Positions 34,638 to 42,506 of a stretch of 64,000 nt of DNA are shown piece by piece. Numbering within the stretch: position 1 is the stretch's first letter; every line of letters begins with the position of its first letter. The notes beneath the pieces were generated by a model, which was not told the DNA's origin, did not search any database, and saw only the letters and a program-made list of their open reading frames with translations. Origin of the DNA: Lachnospiraceae bacterium (GTDB lineage Bacteria > Bacillota > Clostridia > Lachnospirales > Lachnospiraceae); NCBI GenBank assembly GCA_017621815.1, contig JAGASK010000029.1, forward strand, positions 175,239 to 239,238, written 5' to 3'. Made by a program: the position numbers and the translations under genes.

Positions 34638-35297
34638 CTACTGAGGCAGAAGAATTTCCGTTGTAAATGCGCCCTCTTCGCTGTTACGGTTTAAATACCC
34701 CTGATACCGTTCCACAATGGTATCAATACGGACCAGTCCGTATCCGTGCCCCACTCCTTTTCCTGAAAGGAAACGCCCCTGACTCTTGTTCAGCTTTTTG
34801 CCTGCAGTTGTATTGGTAAAAGACATATAAAGCTGTGTATTTTTCATATCCATATACACCCGGATTAAGCGTTCTTCCTTCGGCAGTTCCATACAGGCTT
34901 CGATTGCATTGTCAAACAGATTTCCTATAATAATACAAAGATCAATCTCTGCGGTGGTAAGGGCAACCGGTACGCTGGCATCCGCAGTCACCTGAATATC
35001 CTTTGATTTGGCGAGGGAAATCTTGCTGTTTAATATAACGTCCGTCATTTTATTTCCCGTCTTAATTGCCATATCCACCGTATTCAGGTCTGTATCCAGT
35101 TCATCCAGATATCGTTTTAATGCTTCCAAATCGCCCATTGTCGCATAGCTTTTCAGCACCTGAATATGATTTCGGTAATCATGCCTCCATCCCCGAATCT
35201 GACGGTACATGTTTTCCACCTCCGCATAATGGGTGGCAAGCAAATCACTCTGGTATCTGGCAATCCTCTTATCTATCATTTTATCTAAGAAATACAT
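34638..35297 (-). CDS. GHKL-type sensor histidine kinase, soluble
   Basis: A 219-residue kinase of the AgrC/citrate-sensor-like GHKL group. The phospho-acceptor His lies in WRHDYRNHIQ (about residue 38), the N-box is NLFDNAIEAC and the G-box is GHGYGL. There is no membrane sensor domain; only about 30 helical residues precede the His box, so it may sense an internal signal or rely on a partner. It lies 8 bp downstream of the LytTR regulator gene and 99 bp upstream of the broken ABC exporter. Confidence 0.87.
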   Translation of the reverse strand: MYFLDKMIDKRIARYQSDLLATHYAEVENMYRQIRGWRHDYRNHIQVLKSYATMGDLEALKRYLDELDTDLNTVDMAIKTGNKMTDVILNSKISLAKSKDIQVTADASVPVALTTAEIDLCIIIGNLFDNAIEACMELPKEERLIRVYMDMKNTQLYMSFTNTTAGKKLNKSQGRFLSGKGVGHGYGLVRIDTIVERYQGYLNRNSEEGAFTTEILLPQ

Positions 35298-35305
35298 GGC
35301 ACCCC

Positions 35306-36001
35306 CTAAAAATATTTAATCATGGCCTGATTAATCTTATCATAAAGTCCTCTTGATAAAGGAAGATTCATTCCGCTTTTCAAAAACACTTCATTTTTCG
35401 TAATTTTCTTTACACAGCTTAAATTTACAATATAAGAACGGTGAATTTGAAAAAACCGCTCATCCAACTCTCCGCTCATTTCCTTTAGTGAACGCTTGAT
35501 ACTGTAATCCTCCGCCCCATGAATAGTCACATAATTTTTCTGCACCTCCAGCCATTCAATTTCATACAAAGGTATCCGCCGCATTTCACCGGATGTTTCT
35601 AAAAGCAGTACTCTTTCCTGAACCTGAATGCGTCCCGCTGCCCGTTCAAGCACCTGATGCAGCTTTTCCTTTGTGACAGGCTTAAGCAGATAATGCAGGG
35701 CTTCCACATCATAGCCCTCTGAAATATATTCCATATACCCGGTAACAAAAATAATCTGAATGCTTTTGTTTTCCTTCCGGATGAGCTTTGCCAGCTCCAC
35801 TCCGCTCATTTTTCCCATTTCAATATCCAGCAGAAGAATGTCAAAATCCTTTTCTTCCTCATAAGTAAACAGAAAGCTTTCTGCTGAGGGAAAAGTCTTA
35901 ATCTCCGCACTGCTTCCCCTTACTTTCACCCACTGCTCTATAATTTCCTTTACATAAGCAAGGTCAGCCTGCTCATCATCACATATTGCAAATTTATACA
36001 T
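35306..36001 (-). CDS. LytTR-family response regulator
   Basis: A 231-residue regulator. The receiver domain (residues 1-125) has CDDE acidic pair, phospho-acceptor Asp in LLLDIEMG and Lys in LLKPVT. The LytTR DNA-binding domain follows (about 135-231, EIEWLEVQKNYVTIHG and FFQIHRSYIVNL). It forms a two-component system with the adjacent GHKL kinase; the pair is typical for control of peptide secretion or bacteriocin genes. Confidence 0.92.
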   Translation of the reverse strand: MYKFAICDDEQADLAYVKEIIEQWVKVRGSSAEIKTFPSAESFLFTYEEEKDFDILLLDIEMGKMSGVELAKLIRKENKSIQIIFVTGYMEYISEGYDVEALHYLLKPVTKEKLHQVLERAAGRIQVQERVLLLETSGEMRRIPLYEIEWLEVQKNYVTIHGAEDYSIKRSLKEMSGELDERFFQIHRSYIVNLSCVKKITKNEVFLKSGMNLPLSRGLYDKINQAMIKYF

Positions 36002-36140
36002 TACCGCTTCTCCGTTCTATACAGGTTCACTCACATCAATGCTTTTTTGCTGTTTAATCCCATATTCCTGGTACAAGGTCGATTTCCTGTTTTCTTTTGA
36101 TTATATTATGGAGCCACAATTTTTACAATTGCAAAGACAG

Positions 36141-36168
36141 AAAAGGGACCGGCAAATGCCGATCCCTA
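36141..36168 (-). terminator. Terminator of flagellin gene 1
   Basis: AGGGATCGGCA and TGCCGGTCCCT form the stem (one mismatch), followed by TTTT on the minus strand, 43 bp past the flagellin stop. Confidence 0.85.
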
Positions 36169-36210
36169 AGTCCTTCACAATTTTCTCTTAGCTTTGAACT
36201 TCTTCTGTAA

Positions 36211-37560
36211 TTAACTAAGTAAAGACAATACACCCTGATTAGCCTGATTGGACTGAGCCAGCATCGCCTGACCTGCCTGAGCAAGGATATTGTTATTGGA
36301 GTACTTAACCATTTCTGTTGCCATATCTGTATCACGAATCTGGCTTTCAGCTGCAGTTGTATTTTCAACAACGTTATCCAGGTTGTTGATAGTGTGCTCA
36401 AGTCTGTTCTGAACTGCACCGAGTGCAGAACGCTGCTTAGACACTATTGAAATAGCATCTTTAATTGTATCAATTGCCGCAGTAGCATCATCTGCTGTCA
36501 TAACGCCATTTCCAGACAATGTATCTACACCAATACCCTTTGCAGACATAGACTTAATTGCTACTGTAATCTTATTGGCCTCGTCAGATTCAGAGCCAAC
36601 ATGCAACTTAAAAGTCAGATCCTTAGTCACTTGATAATTTTCTTCCGTTGGATCTCCCGCTGGCGTAACTGTTACAAAGTCATCAATCTGTTCTGCTCCA
36701 ACCTCTGCCCAACCACCGGCAGTTGTTTTAGCCTGCAAACCACCCTTGTAAGTACCATCTTCATTAAAGTAAAGCTTTAAATCTTCTTCCGCTACTTTCG
36801 TTACTCCGGCATCAGAATACAATGAGAATGCACTTGCACCATATATAGCCTGAATATCTGCATCAGTAACCTGATTAGCCTTAGTTTGTGCACCATATTC
36901 TGTAGTAACAGCCGCCGTCTTATAAAGCGCTTTTCCTTCTGCTGTAGTAACTTTACCATCCTCACCTACCACTAAATTTGCAATAATTGCATCATCATCT
37001 GCAAGTTTAGAATCATCTCCTTCTAAATACCATTCTGGAGTCGTCGCTGATTGTATTTTAGAAATAGTAACGGTTGTATTGTCCTTAGCATACTTGGCTG
37101 TCATGGGCGTGCCGTTAATTGTTTTGGTCTTAGTTTCCTCACCATCTCCCTTCAAAAGTTCTAACTCATTGAACTTGGTGGTCTCTGATACACGATCAAT
37201 TTCTGTTACCAGCTGATCGATCTCATCCTGAACAGCCTGACGATCATCTGCTGACATGGTTCCGTTAGCCGCCTTGGTTGCAAGTTCATCCATTCTCTGA
37301 AGCATATCATGAACTTCTGTAAGCGCACCTTCTGCTGTCTGCACTGCAGAAATACCGTCCTGTGCGTTCAGGGAAGCCTGCGTCAAACCTCTGATCTGTC
37401 TTCTCATCTTTTCACTAATTGATAAGCCTGCTGCGTCATCAGCTGCACGATTGATTTTGTAACCTGAAGAAAGTTTCTCGGTTGATTTAGACTGTGTCTT
37501 TGTTGTTAATCCTAACATTCTGTTAGAGTTCATTGCTGTAAGATTGTGTTGTACTACCAT
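36211..37560 (-). CDS. fliC: Flagellin 1
   Basis: A 449-residue filament protein secreted through the flagellar export channel. The conserved N-terminal D0/D1 part ([16 protein letters not shown] to about residue 140) and C-terminal D1/D0 part (about 370-449, ending QGVLSLLS) flank a variable centre. LQRMDELATKAANGT matches the TLR5-contact region. Its ends are nearly identical to those of flagellin 2. It has its own sigma-28-type promoter and a CsrA-target-like leader. csrA-1 lies 235 bp upstream. Confidence 0.96.
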   Translation of the reverse strand: MVVQHNLTAMNSNRMLGLTTKTQSKSTEKLSSGYKINRAADDAAGLSISEKMRRQIRGLTQASLNAQDGISAVQTAEGALTEVHDMLQRMDELATKAANGTMSADDRQAVQDEIDQLVTEIDRVSETTKFNELELLKGDGEETKTKTINGTPMTAKYAKDNTTVTISKIQSATTPEWYLEGDDSKLADDDAIIANLVVGEDGKVTTAEGKALYKTAAVTTEYGAQTKANQVTDADIQAIYGASAFSLYSDAGVTKVAEEDLKLYFNEDGTYKGGLQAKTTAGGWAEVGAEQIDDFVTVTPAGDPTEENYQVTKDLTFKLHVGSESDEANKITVAIKSMSAKGIGVDTLSGNGVMTADDATAAIDTIKDAISIVSKQRSALGAVQNRLEHTINNLDNVVENTTAAESQIRDTDMATEMVKYSNNNILAQAGQAMLAQSNQANQGVLSLLS

Positions 37561-37567
37561 AAATTTA

Positions 37568-37599
37568 CCTCCTTGTACCCTTGCGCAATTCCGTTTGCG
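37568..37599 (-). promoter_or_regulatory. CsrA-target-like hairpin and Shine-Dalgarno of flagellin 1
   Basis: On the minus strand CGCAA and TTGCG form a stem whose loop holds ACGGA (37584-37599). The second GGA lies in the Shine-Dalgarno AAGGAGG (37568-37574), 7 bp before the ATG. Paired GGA sites, one in a hairpin loop and one over the ribosome site, are how CsrA blocks hag translation in Bacillus. Confidence 0.65.
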
Positions 37600-37682
37600 T
37601 CGGTTTTGTTTATTTAGTTTTTATTGAATTCATTCCAGGCTTTAGTGCTGGAACCTCCACGATTCACTTTGCAAATCGTGAA

Positions 37683-37708
37683 GTATCGAACAGCTTTGCT
37701 GTTCTTTA
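37683..37708 (-). promoter_or_regulatory. Sigma-28-type promoter of flagellin 1
   Basis: On the minus strand TAAA (37705-37708), 14-bp spacer, TTCGATAC (37683-37690); the flagellar sigma consensus is TAAA-N15-GCCGATAT. The spacer contains a GAACAGC/GCTGTTC dyad. The same arrangement is present ahead of flagellin 2. Confidence 0.75.
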
Positions 37709-37794
37709 TAGTAACCGGAAACCAAAAGACTTTTGAAAACGGGCCCGGCTTCCAAACTGCTTAAAGCCTCCGGTTATTATCTTAAAAATGAATA

Positions 37795-38070
37795 TTACGG
37801 TTCCAGATTTCCGCGGGTGATAATCACACGGGAACTCTTTTTTCTGAGATACTTTGCATCCGTTTCAGGCTCCGCATAATACTTTGGAAGCTTAGCCTTC
37901 TCTTCCGGGTCAGTAATCTTATTTTCCAGTACTGTACTTCTGACAATATTGACATCTTTGGGAGCATCCACCATAATGCGCAGATGATTTTTTGTACCTC
38001 CCAGAAAGACAATTTTAATGTTATCATTAATCATCAGATATTCTTCTGTGCTTACTGTCAGCCTTAACAT
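37795..38070 (-). CDS. csrA: CsrA-like translational regulator 1, with C-terminal extension
   Basis: 91 residues. Residues 1-55 match CsrA (MLRLTVSTEEYLMINDNIKI, then LRIMVDAPKDVNIVRSTVL), including N-terminal Leu and the Arg equivalent to the RNA-binding Arg44. About 35 basic residues follow that usual CsrA (about 74 aa) lacks. ATG 38070 follows AAGGAGG; that GGA may allow self-control. It differs from csrA-2 at only two positions. It sits upstream of flagellin 1 on the same strand, 53 bp from the inverted repeat of invertible segment 1. No promoter is evident in those 53 bp. Confidence 0.85.
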   Translation of the reverse strand: MLRLTVSTEEYLMINDNIKIVFLGGTKNHLRIMVDAPKDVNIVRSTVLENKITDPEEKAKLPKYYAEPETDAKYLRKKSSRVIITRGNLEP

Positions 38071-38123
38071 AAAAAACCTCCTTGTTTTGCCAGCTGTAAA
38101 AACTGTGCCGCCCTGCTTTCTCC

Positions 38124-38152
38124 ATGCAACAATCTTCACTAAAATGTTGCAT
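38124..38152. repeat. Inverted repeat IRL-1 of invertible segment 1
   Basis: A 29-bp site: arm ATGCAACA, 13-bp core containing TTCACTAAAA, arm TGTTGCAT. Its reverse complement occurs at 39918-39946 with 27 of 29 bases matching. The 8-bp arms themselves are inverted, as in binding sites of tyrosine recombinases. It lies between csrA-1 and the recombinase gene. Confidence 0.9.
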
Positions 38153-38174
38153 AACAAAACAACAGGAGGTCATT

Positions 38175-38753
38175 ATGAGTACAACACAGCCAATCAGAAA
38201 TATTGAACAATTAAAACAGTTTAAGAATTATTACAGATACGAAAAGCCAAACCAAAGGAACTATATGCTGATTATCGTTGGTTTAAATTCTGCTCTTCGC
38301 ATTTCAGATATTCTTCATTTAACCTATGGGGACATTTATGATTTTCAGAAAAAAGAATGGAAAACTCATATCACAATCAGAGAACAAAAAACAGGAAAGG
38401 TGAACCGCATTTATATTAACCGTGAAATCCGCAATACTCTGGAATACTGCAGTGATTATTCCCATCACCAGAAAGACAACTGGTTATTTGAAAGCCAGAT
38501 ACAAAATACCATGCCCTTAAGCCGCTTTCAGGCCTATCGGCTGATCAAGGAAGCTGCCGCCTTCGCCGGGCTTAACTCCGGTATCAGCTGTCATTCTCTC
38601 CGAAAGACTTTTGGTTATCATGCCTGGAAACAGGGAACACCGCCTGCCCTTCTGATGAATATCTATAATCATTCCACCTATCAGATAACAAAACGATATT
38701 TATGTATCGACCAGGATGATAAAGACGAAGTTTTTGAAAAAATCCGGCTTTAA
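38175..38753 (+). CDS. FimB-like tyrosine recombinase 1
   Basis: A 192-residue site-specific recombinase consisting only of the catalytic domain, the size of fimbrial invertases. All catalytic residues are visible: Arg42 (SALRISD), Lys72 (REQKTGK), His140 and Arg143 (CHSLRK), His166 (YNHST) and nucleophile Tyr175 (TKRYL). ATG 38175 follows AGGAGG. It starts 22 bp inside repeat IRL-1 and most likely flips the segment it lies in. The hydrolase gene follows at 62 bp. Its own promoter is not evident. Confidence 0.92.
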   Translation: MSTTQPIRNIEQLKQFKNYYRYEKPNQRNYMLIIVGLNSALRISDILHLTYGDIYDFQKKEWKTHITIREQKTGKVNRIYINREIRNTLEYCSDYSHHQKDNWLFESQIQNTMPLSRFQAYRLIKEAAAFAGLNSGISCHSLRKTFGYHAWKQGTPPALLMNIYNHSTYQITKRYLCIDQDDKDEVFEKIRL

Positions 38754-38814
38754 AGTAGTATACTATAGTTATCAGGAAAACCTGAATTTTGAAATCTGGA
38801 GGAAAAGATTAAAA

Positions 38815-39825
38815 ATGAAATTTGGATGCAGCAGCTTTTCTTGGGAAACTGAAGATAATAAACATTTACTCGGACGGACTTATGACCAGTTTGGAAATTT
38901 ATATGGGAATCGCATTGCAGCAGTTCCCCGCTCCTTTCATATGAAAACCGAAATAAGCGAAACCAGTAATTCCGCTGCAACGGTAAAGTATGCCTTTCTG
39001 GGAATGGCAGTTACCGGACTGAAAACGCCAGTCATGGTAGATGGCATTAATGAAAAAGGCTTGATGGGAGCTCTTTTAAACTACCCCGGTTACGCAGTTT
39101 ATGACACACAAAAACACAGAGACTGCCTTAATATCCATCCCGGCTTTTTGGTCGGCTATCTCCTGGGACAATGTGCTACGGTTGAAGAGGTGGCAAAACA
39201 GATACCATTTATCAATCTGACCAATGAAAAAATATTCAATCAGGAAATGACAGTTCACTATATTTTTTCCGATACTACAGGGGAAACAATCATTATAGAG
39301 CCGGATGCGGAAAGCATTCATGTTCACCGCAATACACTGGGCGTTATGACCAACAGCCCTGATTATTTGTGGCAGAGGACAAATCTCCGTAATTATGTAC
39401 CGGTAACCAATGTGCATACACCACCCCAAAACATCATCAATATGGAGTTTTCCTGCTTTGGACGGGGCACGGGCGGCGGATTCGGACTTCCCGGTGACTA
39501 TTCCTCAAGCTCACGCTTTGTAAGACTTGCAATGATGAAAAATTTTGCCGTAAAAGGAAAGGATGAAATTGACGGTATCACAAAGATGTTTCACAATTTT
39601 GCTCCCGTGGATATTCCTGAAGGAATTTTGAAAGCGAATAAAGAAGAAGCTTCTTATCACCAGACCTTGTGTATCACCGCTATGTGTGCTGAAAGTCTTA
39701 CCTATTATTTTTCCACCGTATCTGACAGACGTATATCGGCTCTCCGCCTGGAACGGGAAAAGGAAAATACCGGCATTAAATATTTTGACTTACCGAAAAA
39801 GCAGGATATTTCCTATTTAAATTAG
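38815..39825 (+). CDS. Choloylglycine hydrolase family protein (penicillin V acylase-like)
   Basis: A 336-residue Ntn hydrolase. The N-terminus MKFGCSSFSWET resembles penicillin V acylase, where residues before Cys are removed so that Cys (here Cys5) becomes the nucleophile; bile salt hydrolases instead start MC. Arg in LLGRTYDQ and the MTNSPDYLWQ motif (about residue 177) complete the site. No signal peptide, so cytoplasmic. The substrate may be a bile acid conjugate, N-acyl homoserine lactone or other linear amide. It lies inside invertible segment 1. GGAGG is 12 bp ahead of the ATG. Confidence 0.88.
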   Translation: MKFGCSSFSWETEDNKHLLGRTYDQFGNLYGNRIAAVPRSFHMKTEISETSNSAATVKYAFLGMAVTGLKTPVMVDGINEKGLMGALLNYPGYAVYDTQKHRDCLNIHPGFLVGYLLGQCATVEEVAKQIPFINLTNEKIFNQEMTVHYIFSDTTGETIIIEPDAESIHVHRNTLGVMTNSPDYLWQRTNLRNYVPVTNVHTPPQNIINMEFSCFGRGTGGGFGLPGDYSSSSRFVRLAMMKNFAVKGKDEIDGITKMFHNFAPVDIPEGILKANKEEASYHQTLCITAMCAESLTYYFSTVSDRRISALRLEREKENTGIKYFDLPKKQDISYLN

Positions 39826-39872
39826 CGTTAAAGTGATACGGATAAAATTTTTAAAAAATTTTGTTTATTCTC

Positions 39873-39899
39873 TAAAGTATTTGAAATTTATTCCGATAA
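39873..39899 (+). promoter_or_regulatory. Outward sigma-28-type promoter in segment 1
   Basis: TAAA (39873-39876), exactly 15 bp, TCCGATAA (39892-39899): almost the textbook flagellar promoter (TAAA-N15-GCCGATAT). It points right, toward IRR-1 and away from csrA-1, with the start point expected near 39906. There is no plus-strand gene to its right. Confidence 0.85.
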
Positions 39900-39908
39900 T
39901 AATATCAG

Positions 39909-39955
39909 ATAATAAAAATGCAACATTTTAGTGAAAAATGTTGCATTTTTATTAT
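39909..39955. terminator. Terminator hairpin built on repeat IRR-1
   Basis: A perfect 21-bp stem with loop AGTGA. Its right arm runs out of the invertible segment into fixed flank (TTTTTATTAT), giving a T-rich tail. In the present orientation it would stop transcripts from the promoter at 39873. It can also end minus-strand transcription from the glycosyltransferases. Confidence 0.8.
39918..39946. repeat. Inverted repeat IRR-1 of invertible segment 1
   Basis: A 29-bp site, the reverse complement of IRL-1 with two mismatches (at site positions 9 and 11). Confidence 0.9.
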
Positions 39956-40002
39956 GTCCAATTTTATTCCTTTATATTCCTGCCAGGGAAATTTATTATT
40001 TT

Positions 40003-41187
40003 CTATAATTTCCCCCATATTTCCAGCATCGAAATAATACGTTGCTGATAAGTATGCCCTTCCATTACTGTCTGAAAGGCCGCAGTTCTGACACGCTCCC
40101 TTTCCTCATAGCTGTTTCCATACCGCATGATTGCCTGCTTAAACTCTGCCGAATTAGTAAAATACACAAGATTTTCATTCATTTTAAAAAAATAATTATA
40201 ATCTTTTTGAAAACCGGAAATAGGAAAGCCTCCTGCAGCTATAATTTCCAGCATCTCCCTGGGGATACCATTGTGTAAATTATGGGGAGCTAATACCAAC
40301 GTAAATTCTTTGCCGGCATAAACTGCCCGTCGTTCTTCCTCAGTTTCAGGAAAAGATCTTTTTTCTGCTTTACAATGAGGAAAACTTCCATCGGAATAAA
40401 TTGTCATAATAGAATCAAAATTCTGCAAAAAAATACTCTGCTGTAAACCGGTACATACAGGGGCAAAAAAACAGTCAGCCATAAAAAGTCTCCGCATCTC
40501 AGGAAGAACTACCTCAGGAAGAACTACCTCCGGAACAGAATTACACGCCAGAAACTCCTGCTGTACCCGACGCAAAAGTCCGTCTTCCAGAATATATGCG
40601 CCATACAATACCCTCTGTGCATGAATAAATGCATCCAAATAGCCCTTTCCATACATAGTCATTTTCCCTGTTTTCAAACATTGCCCGGGATGCTTTGCCA
40701 CAAAGCAGCATTCTCTCTCGATAACAACATCTTTTACTGGTTCTTTCAGTTCTATGGCGTCAGGCAGAAAAAATGCCCTCGAAACGCCCAACTGCCATAA
40801 CTTTTCTACCAAATAACTATCACACACTGCCACATAATTACATTCATTTTTAACTGCAGCTGTATACAGGTCAAAATCAGGGAGTTGCAGTACCCAACTG
40901 CAATAAGGGATTTCTTCCTGTTTACAAAGATTTGATACCTGCGCAAAAAAATTAACAGAAAAAATAATATCCCCTGCTTTTGTGCGAAACTGCTCCTTCA
41001 AATAGCTTAATGACTGTCCAAAAGTATTTTCCCGTCTTCTGCCAGGCTGTATGTCAGAAACACTTTTCCAGTCATATATTAATTCCTCCGGGAGCGTTAC
41101 TGTATTTACAATGAATCCCACTGCTTTTAACGCACGAATAATAGCATCATCATAAGGATATCCCCACATGAGATATGTCAATTTCAT
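40003..41187 (-). CDS. CgeB-like glycosyltransferase (likely flagellin modification) 2
   Basis: A 394-residue cytoplasmic protein with an N-terminal Rossmann-like half and a C-terminal CgeB/Glyco_trans_1_2-type half (HNGIPREMLEIIAAGGFPISG, the donor-binding region). GAGGAAAC precedes the ATG. It lies 28 bp downstream of a related glycosyltransferase gene and two genes after flagellin 2, the usual place for flagellin O-glycosylation enzymes. A 15-bp DNA repeat (40501-40530) duplicates EVVLP. Acceptor role is inferred. Confidence 0.78.
   Translation of the reverse strand: MKLTYLMWGYPYDDAIIRALKAVGFIVNTVTLPEELIYDWKSVSDIQPGRRRENTFGQSLSYLKEQFRTKAGDIIFSVNFFAQVSNLCKQEEIPYCSWVLQLPDFDLYTAAVKNECNYVAVCDSYLVEKLWQLGVSRAFFLPDAIELKEPVKDVVIERECCFVAKHPGQCLKTGKMTMYGKGYLDAFIHAQRVLYGAYILEDGLLRRVQQEFLACNSVPEVVLPEVVLPEMRRLFMADCFFAPVCTGLQQSIFLQNFDSIMTIYSDGSFPHCKAEKRSFPETEEERRAVYAGKEFTLVLAPHNLHNGIPREMLEIIAAGGFPISGFQKDYNYFFKMNENLVYFTNSAEFKQAIMRYGNSYEERERVRTAAFQTVMEGHTYQQRIISMLEIWGKL
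40501..40530. repeat. 15-bp tandem duplication inside a glycosyltransferase gene
   Basis: Two exact copies of AGGAAGAACTACCTC, encoding a duplicated EVVLP in frame. This is a possible slippage product and could vary between strains without a frame change. Confidence 0.85.
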
Positions 41188-41215
41188 AATGTTTCCTCAC
41201 TTGCTTGTTTTCATT

Positions 41216-42418
41216 TTATCCGGGCAATCCGGCTTTCAATCCCGAGAGTTCCCATATTCGGTTCAGTTGATGTTCATAACTGAACTGATCCCTGACTATT
41301 TTGTATCCGTTCAATCTGATTTTATCAGCTTCCTCTTTATGCGTCAGATAATACTTGCATTTATCTAATGCTTCTTCTACAGAACTGTACATCAACAAAT
41401 CTCGTCCGTCTTTAAAATATTCCTCTATGTCCTTTTGATAATTTGTTAATACCAGAGAACGGCATCCCATAATATCGATTACTCTCTGAGGAATTCCATT
41501 ACGAATTGTCCTAAGGGTAATGTTCAAATTAATTTTGCTGCATTTAAATACCATCGGCATTTCACTCACATAATCAACTGTACTATATGTATGTACACCC
41601 GGAAGCTTTGGTGCACTGGTGGTAAACAGCTTTACATGAAAATACTTTGCCAGAAGCGTGAGCAAAAGCACACGCTCCTTATTTGTCACTGCCTTCAAAA
41701 GAAATGAAGCAAGCAACCAGCTTTTCAATTCATTCACATCATGAAAAAAATCATCATTCAAATTCTTAACAAGAGCATCTGTAACTTCTTCGTTACAGAT
41801 TCTTTTCATAATATCCGCATTAATCAATTCTTTCACAATATTCGTACCATAAATATTTAACTGTGTGTTGATAATGGCTGCGACATAACCCGCACTATAC
41901 TCATCAAACAACGGAAACATTTTATCCATATCTGACTGATAGAGCCGCCCCACCAAAGATACATCCGAATGGTACTTCATTTGTTCCATAGGGGAAGGCT
42001 TCATCTGGTTCAGACGTTTTACATTGACTGCCAAAGGTAAATAATACAAATTGGGAATATCACACTTCCGATACTCCTCTAATTCAGCAGAATCAAATAA
42101 AAAAATACGGTTTGTGTCAAGAAAATGACAATTTCTAACCCCTCCAAGTGCCGGACTATCGTATGTCCAGCAGATATACAGAATTCCTTTTTCATGGGCT
42201 GCATTTGCCAAATCTTCATAAAAGTTAATTGAAAAGACAGCATCATACGACTTTCTTTTCAAAGCTTTTTGCAGATTATCACGAAATTGATCCCTTTGAT
42301 TCTCGAATCTTGGAGAAGCATTTGAAGTAAATAAATCAAATTCAATTCCCATTTTCTCTAACTCAAGATATAAATCATGCTTAGTAATGAATGTCCAGTT
42401 ATAAATTAAGAGTCTCAT
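41216..42418 (-). CDS. CgeB-like glycosyltransferase (likely flagellin modification) 1
   Basis: A protein of about 400 residues (MRLLIYNWTFITKHDLYLEL start) with a DUF3880-like N-terminal half and CgeB-type C-terminal half (NGIPQRVIDIMGCRSLVLTN and FKDGRDLLMY). I use ATG 42418 behind CAGGAG; the longer frame overlaps the flagellin 2 end and terminator. It follows flagellin 2 directly and is probably reached by read-through or an unseen promoter. Role in flagellin glycosylation is inferred from family and position. Confidence 0.8.
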   Translation of the reverse strand: MRLLIYNWTFITKHDLYLELEKMGIEFDLFTSNASPRFENQRDQFRDNLQKALKRKSYDAVFSINFYEDLANAAHEKGILYICWTYDSPALGGVRNCHFLDTNRIFLFDSAELEEYRKCDIPNLYYLPLAVNVKRLNQMKPSPMEQMKYHSDVSLVGRLYQSDMDKMFPLFDEYSAGYVAAIINTQLNIYGTNIVKELINADIMKRICNEEVTDALVKNLNDDFFHDVNELKSWLLASFLLKAVTNKERVLLLTLLAKYFHVKLFTTSAPKLPGVHTYSTVDYVSEMPMVFKCSKINLNITLRTIRNGIPQRVIDIMGCRSLVLTNYQKDIEEYFKDGRDLLMYSSVEEALDKCKYYLTHKEEADKIRLNGYKIVRDQFSYEHQLNRIWELSGLKAGLPG

Positions 42419-42436
42419 TTCGCACTCCTGTAAACT

Positions 42437-42452
42437 TTCTATTGTCATGAAC
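42437..42452. repeat. Copy of the TTTCTATTGTCATGAA motif
   Basis: Exact motif between the flagellin 2 terminator and the glycosyltransferase ribosome site. Confidence 0.6.
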
Positions 42453-42486
42453 AAAACAGGCGGTGTATAAAAACCACACCGCCTGT
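42453..42486 (-). terminator. Terminator of flagellin gene 2
   Basis: ACAGGCGGTGT and ACACCGCCTGT form an 11-bp stem followed by TTTTG on the minus strand, 20 bp past the flagellin stop. Confidence 0.88.
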
Positions 42487-42506
42487 CAGCGTTTATACAA
42501 TTTGTC

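Larger units (their letters stand above)
38124..39946. mobile_element. Invertible DNA segment 1 (recombinase + Ntn hydrolase + sigma-28 promoter)
   Basis: A 1.8-kb segment bounded by 29-bp inverted repeats, containing a tyrosine recombinase, a choloylglycine-hydrolase-family gene and an outward sigma-28-type promoter next to the right repeat. Inverted, not direct, sites predict inversion and not excision. As sequenced the promoter points away from csrA-1; inversion would aim it at csrA-1 and flagellin 1 and place the recombinase and cargo genes co-directional with them. Inversion itself is inferred. Confidence 0.8.
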
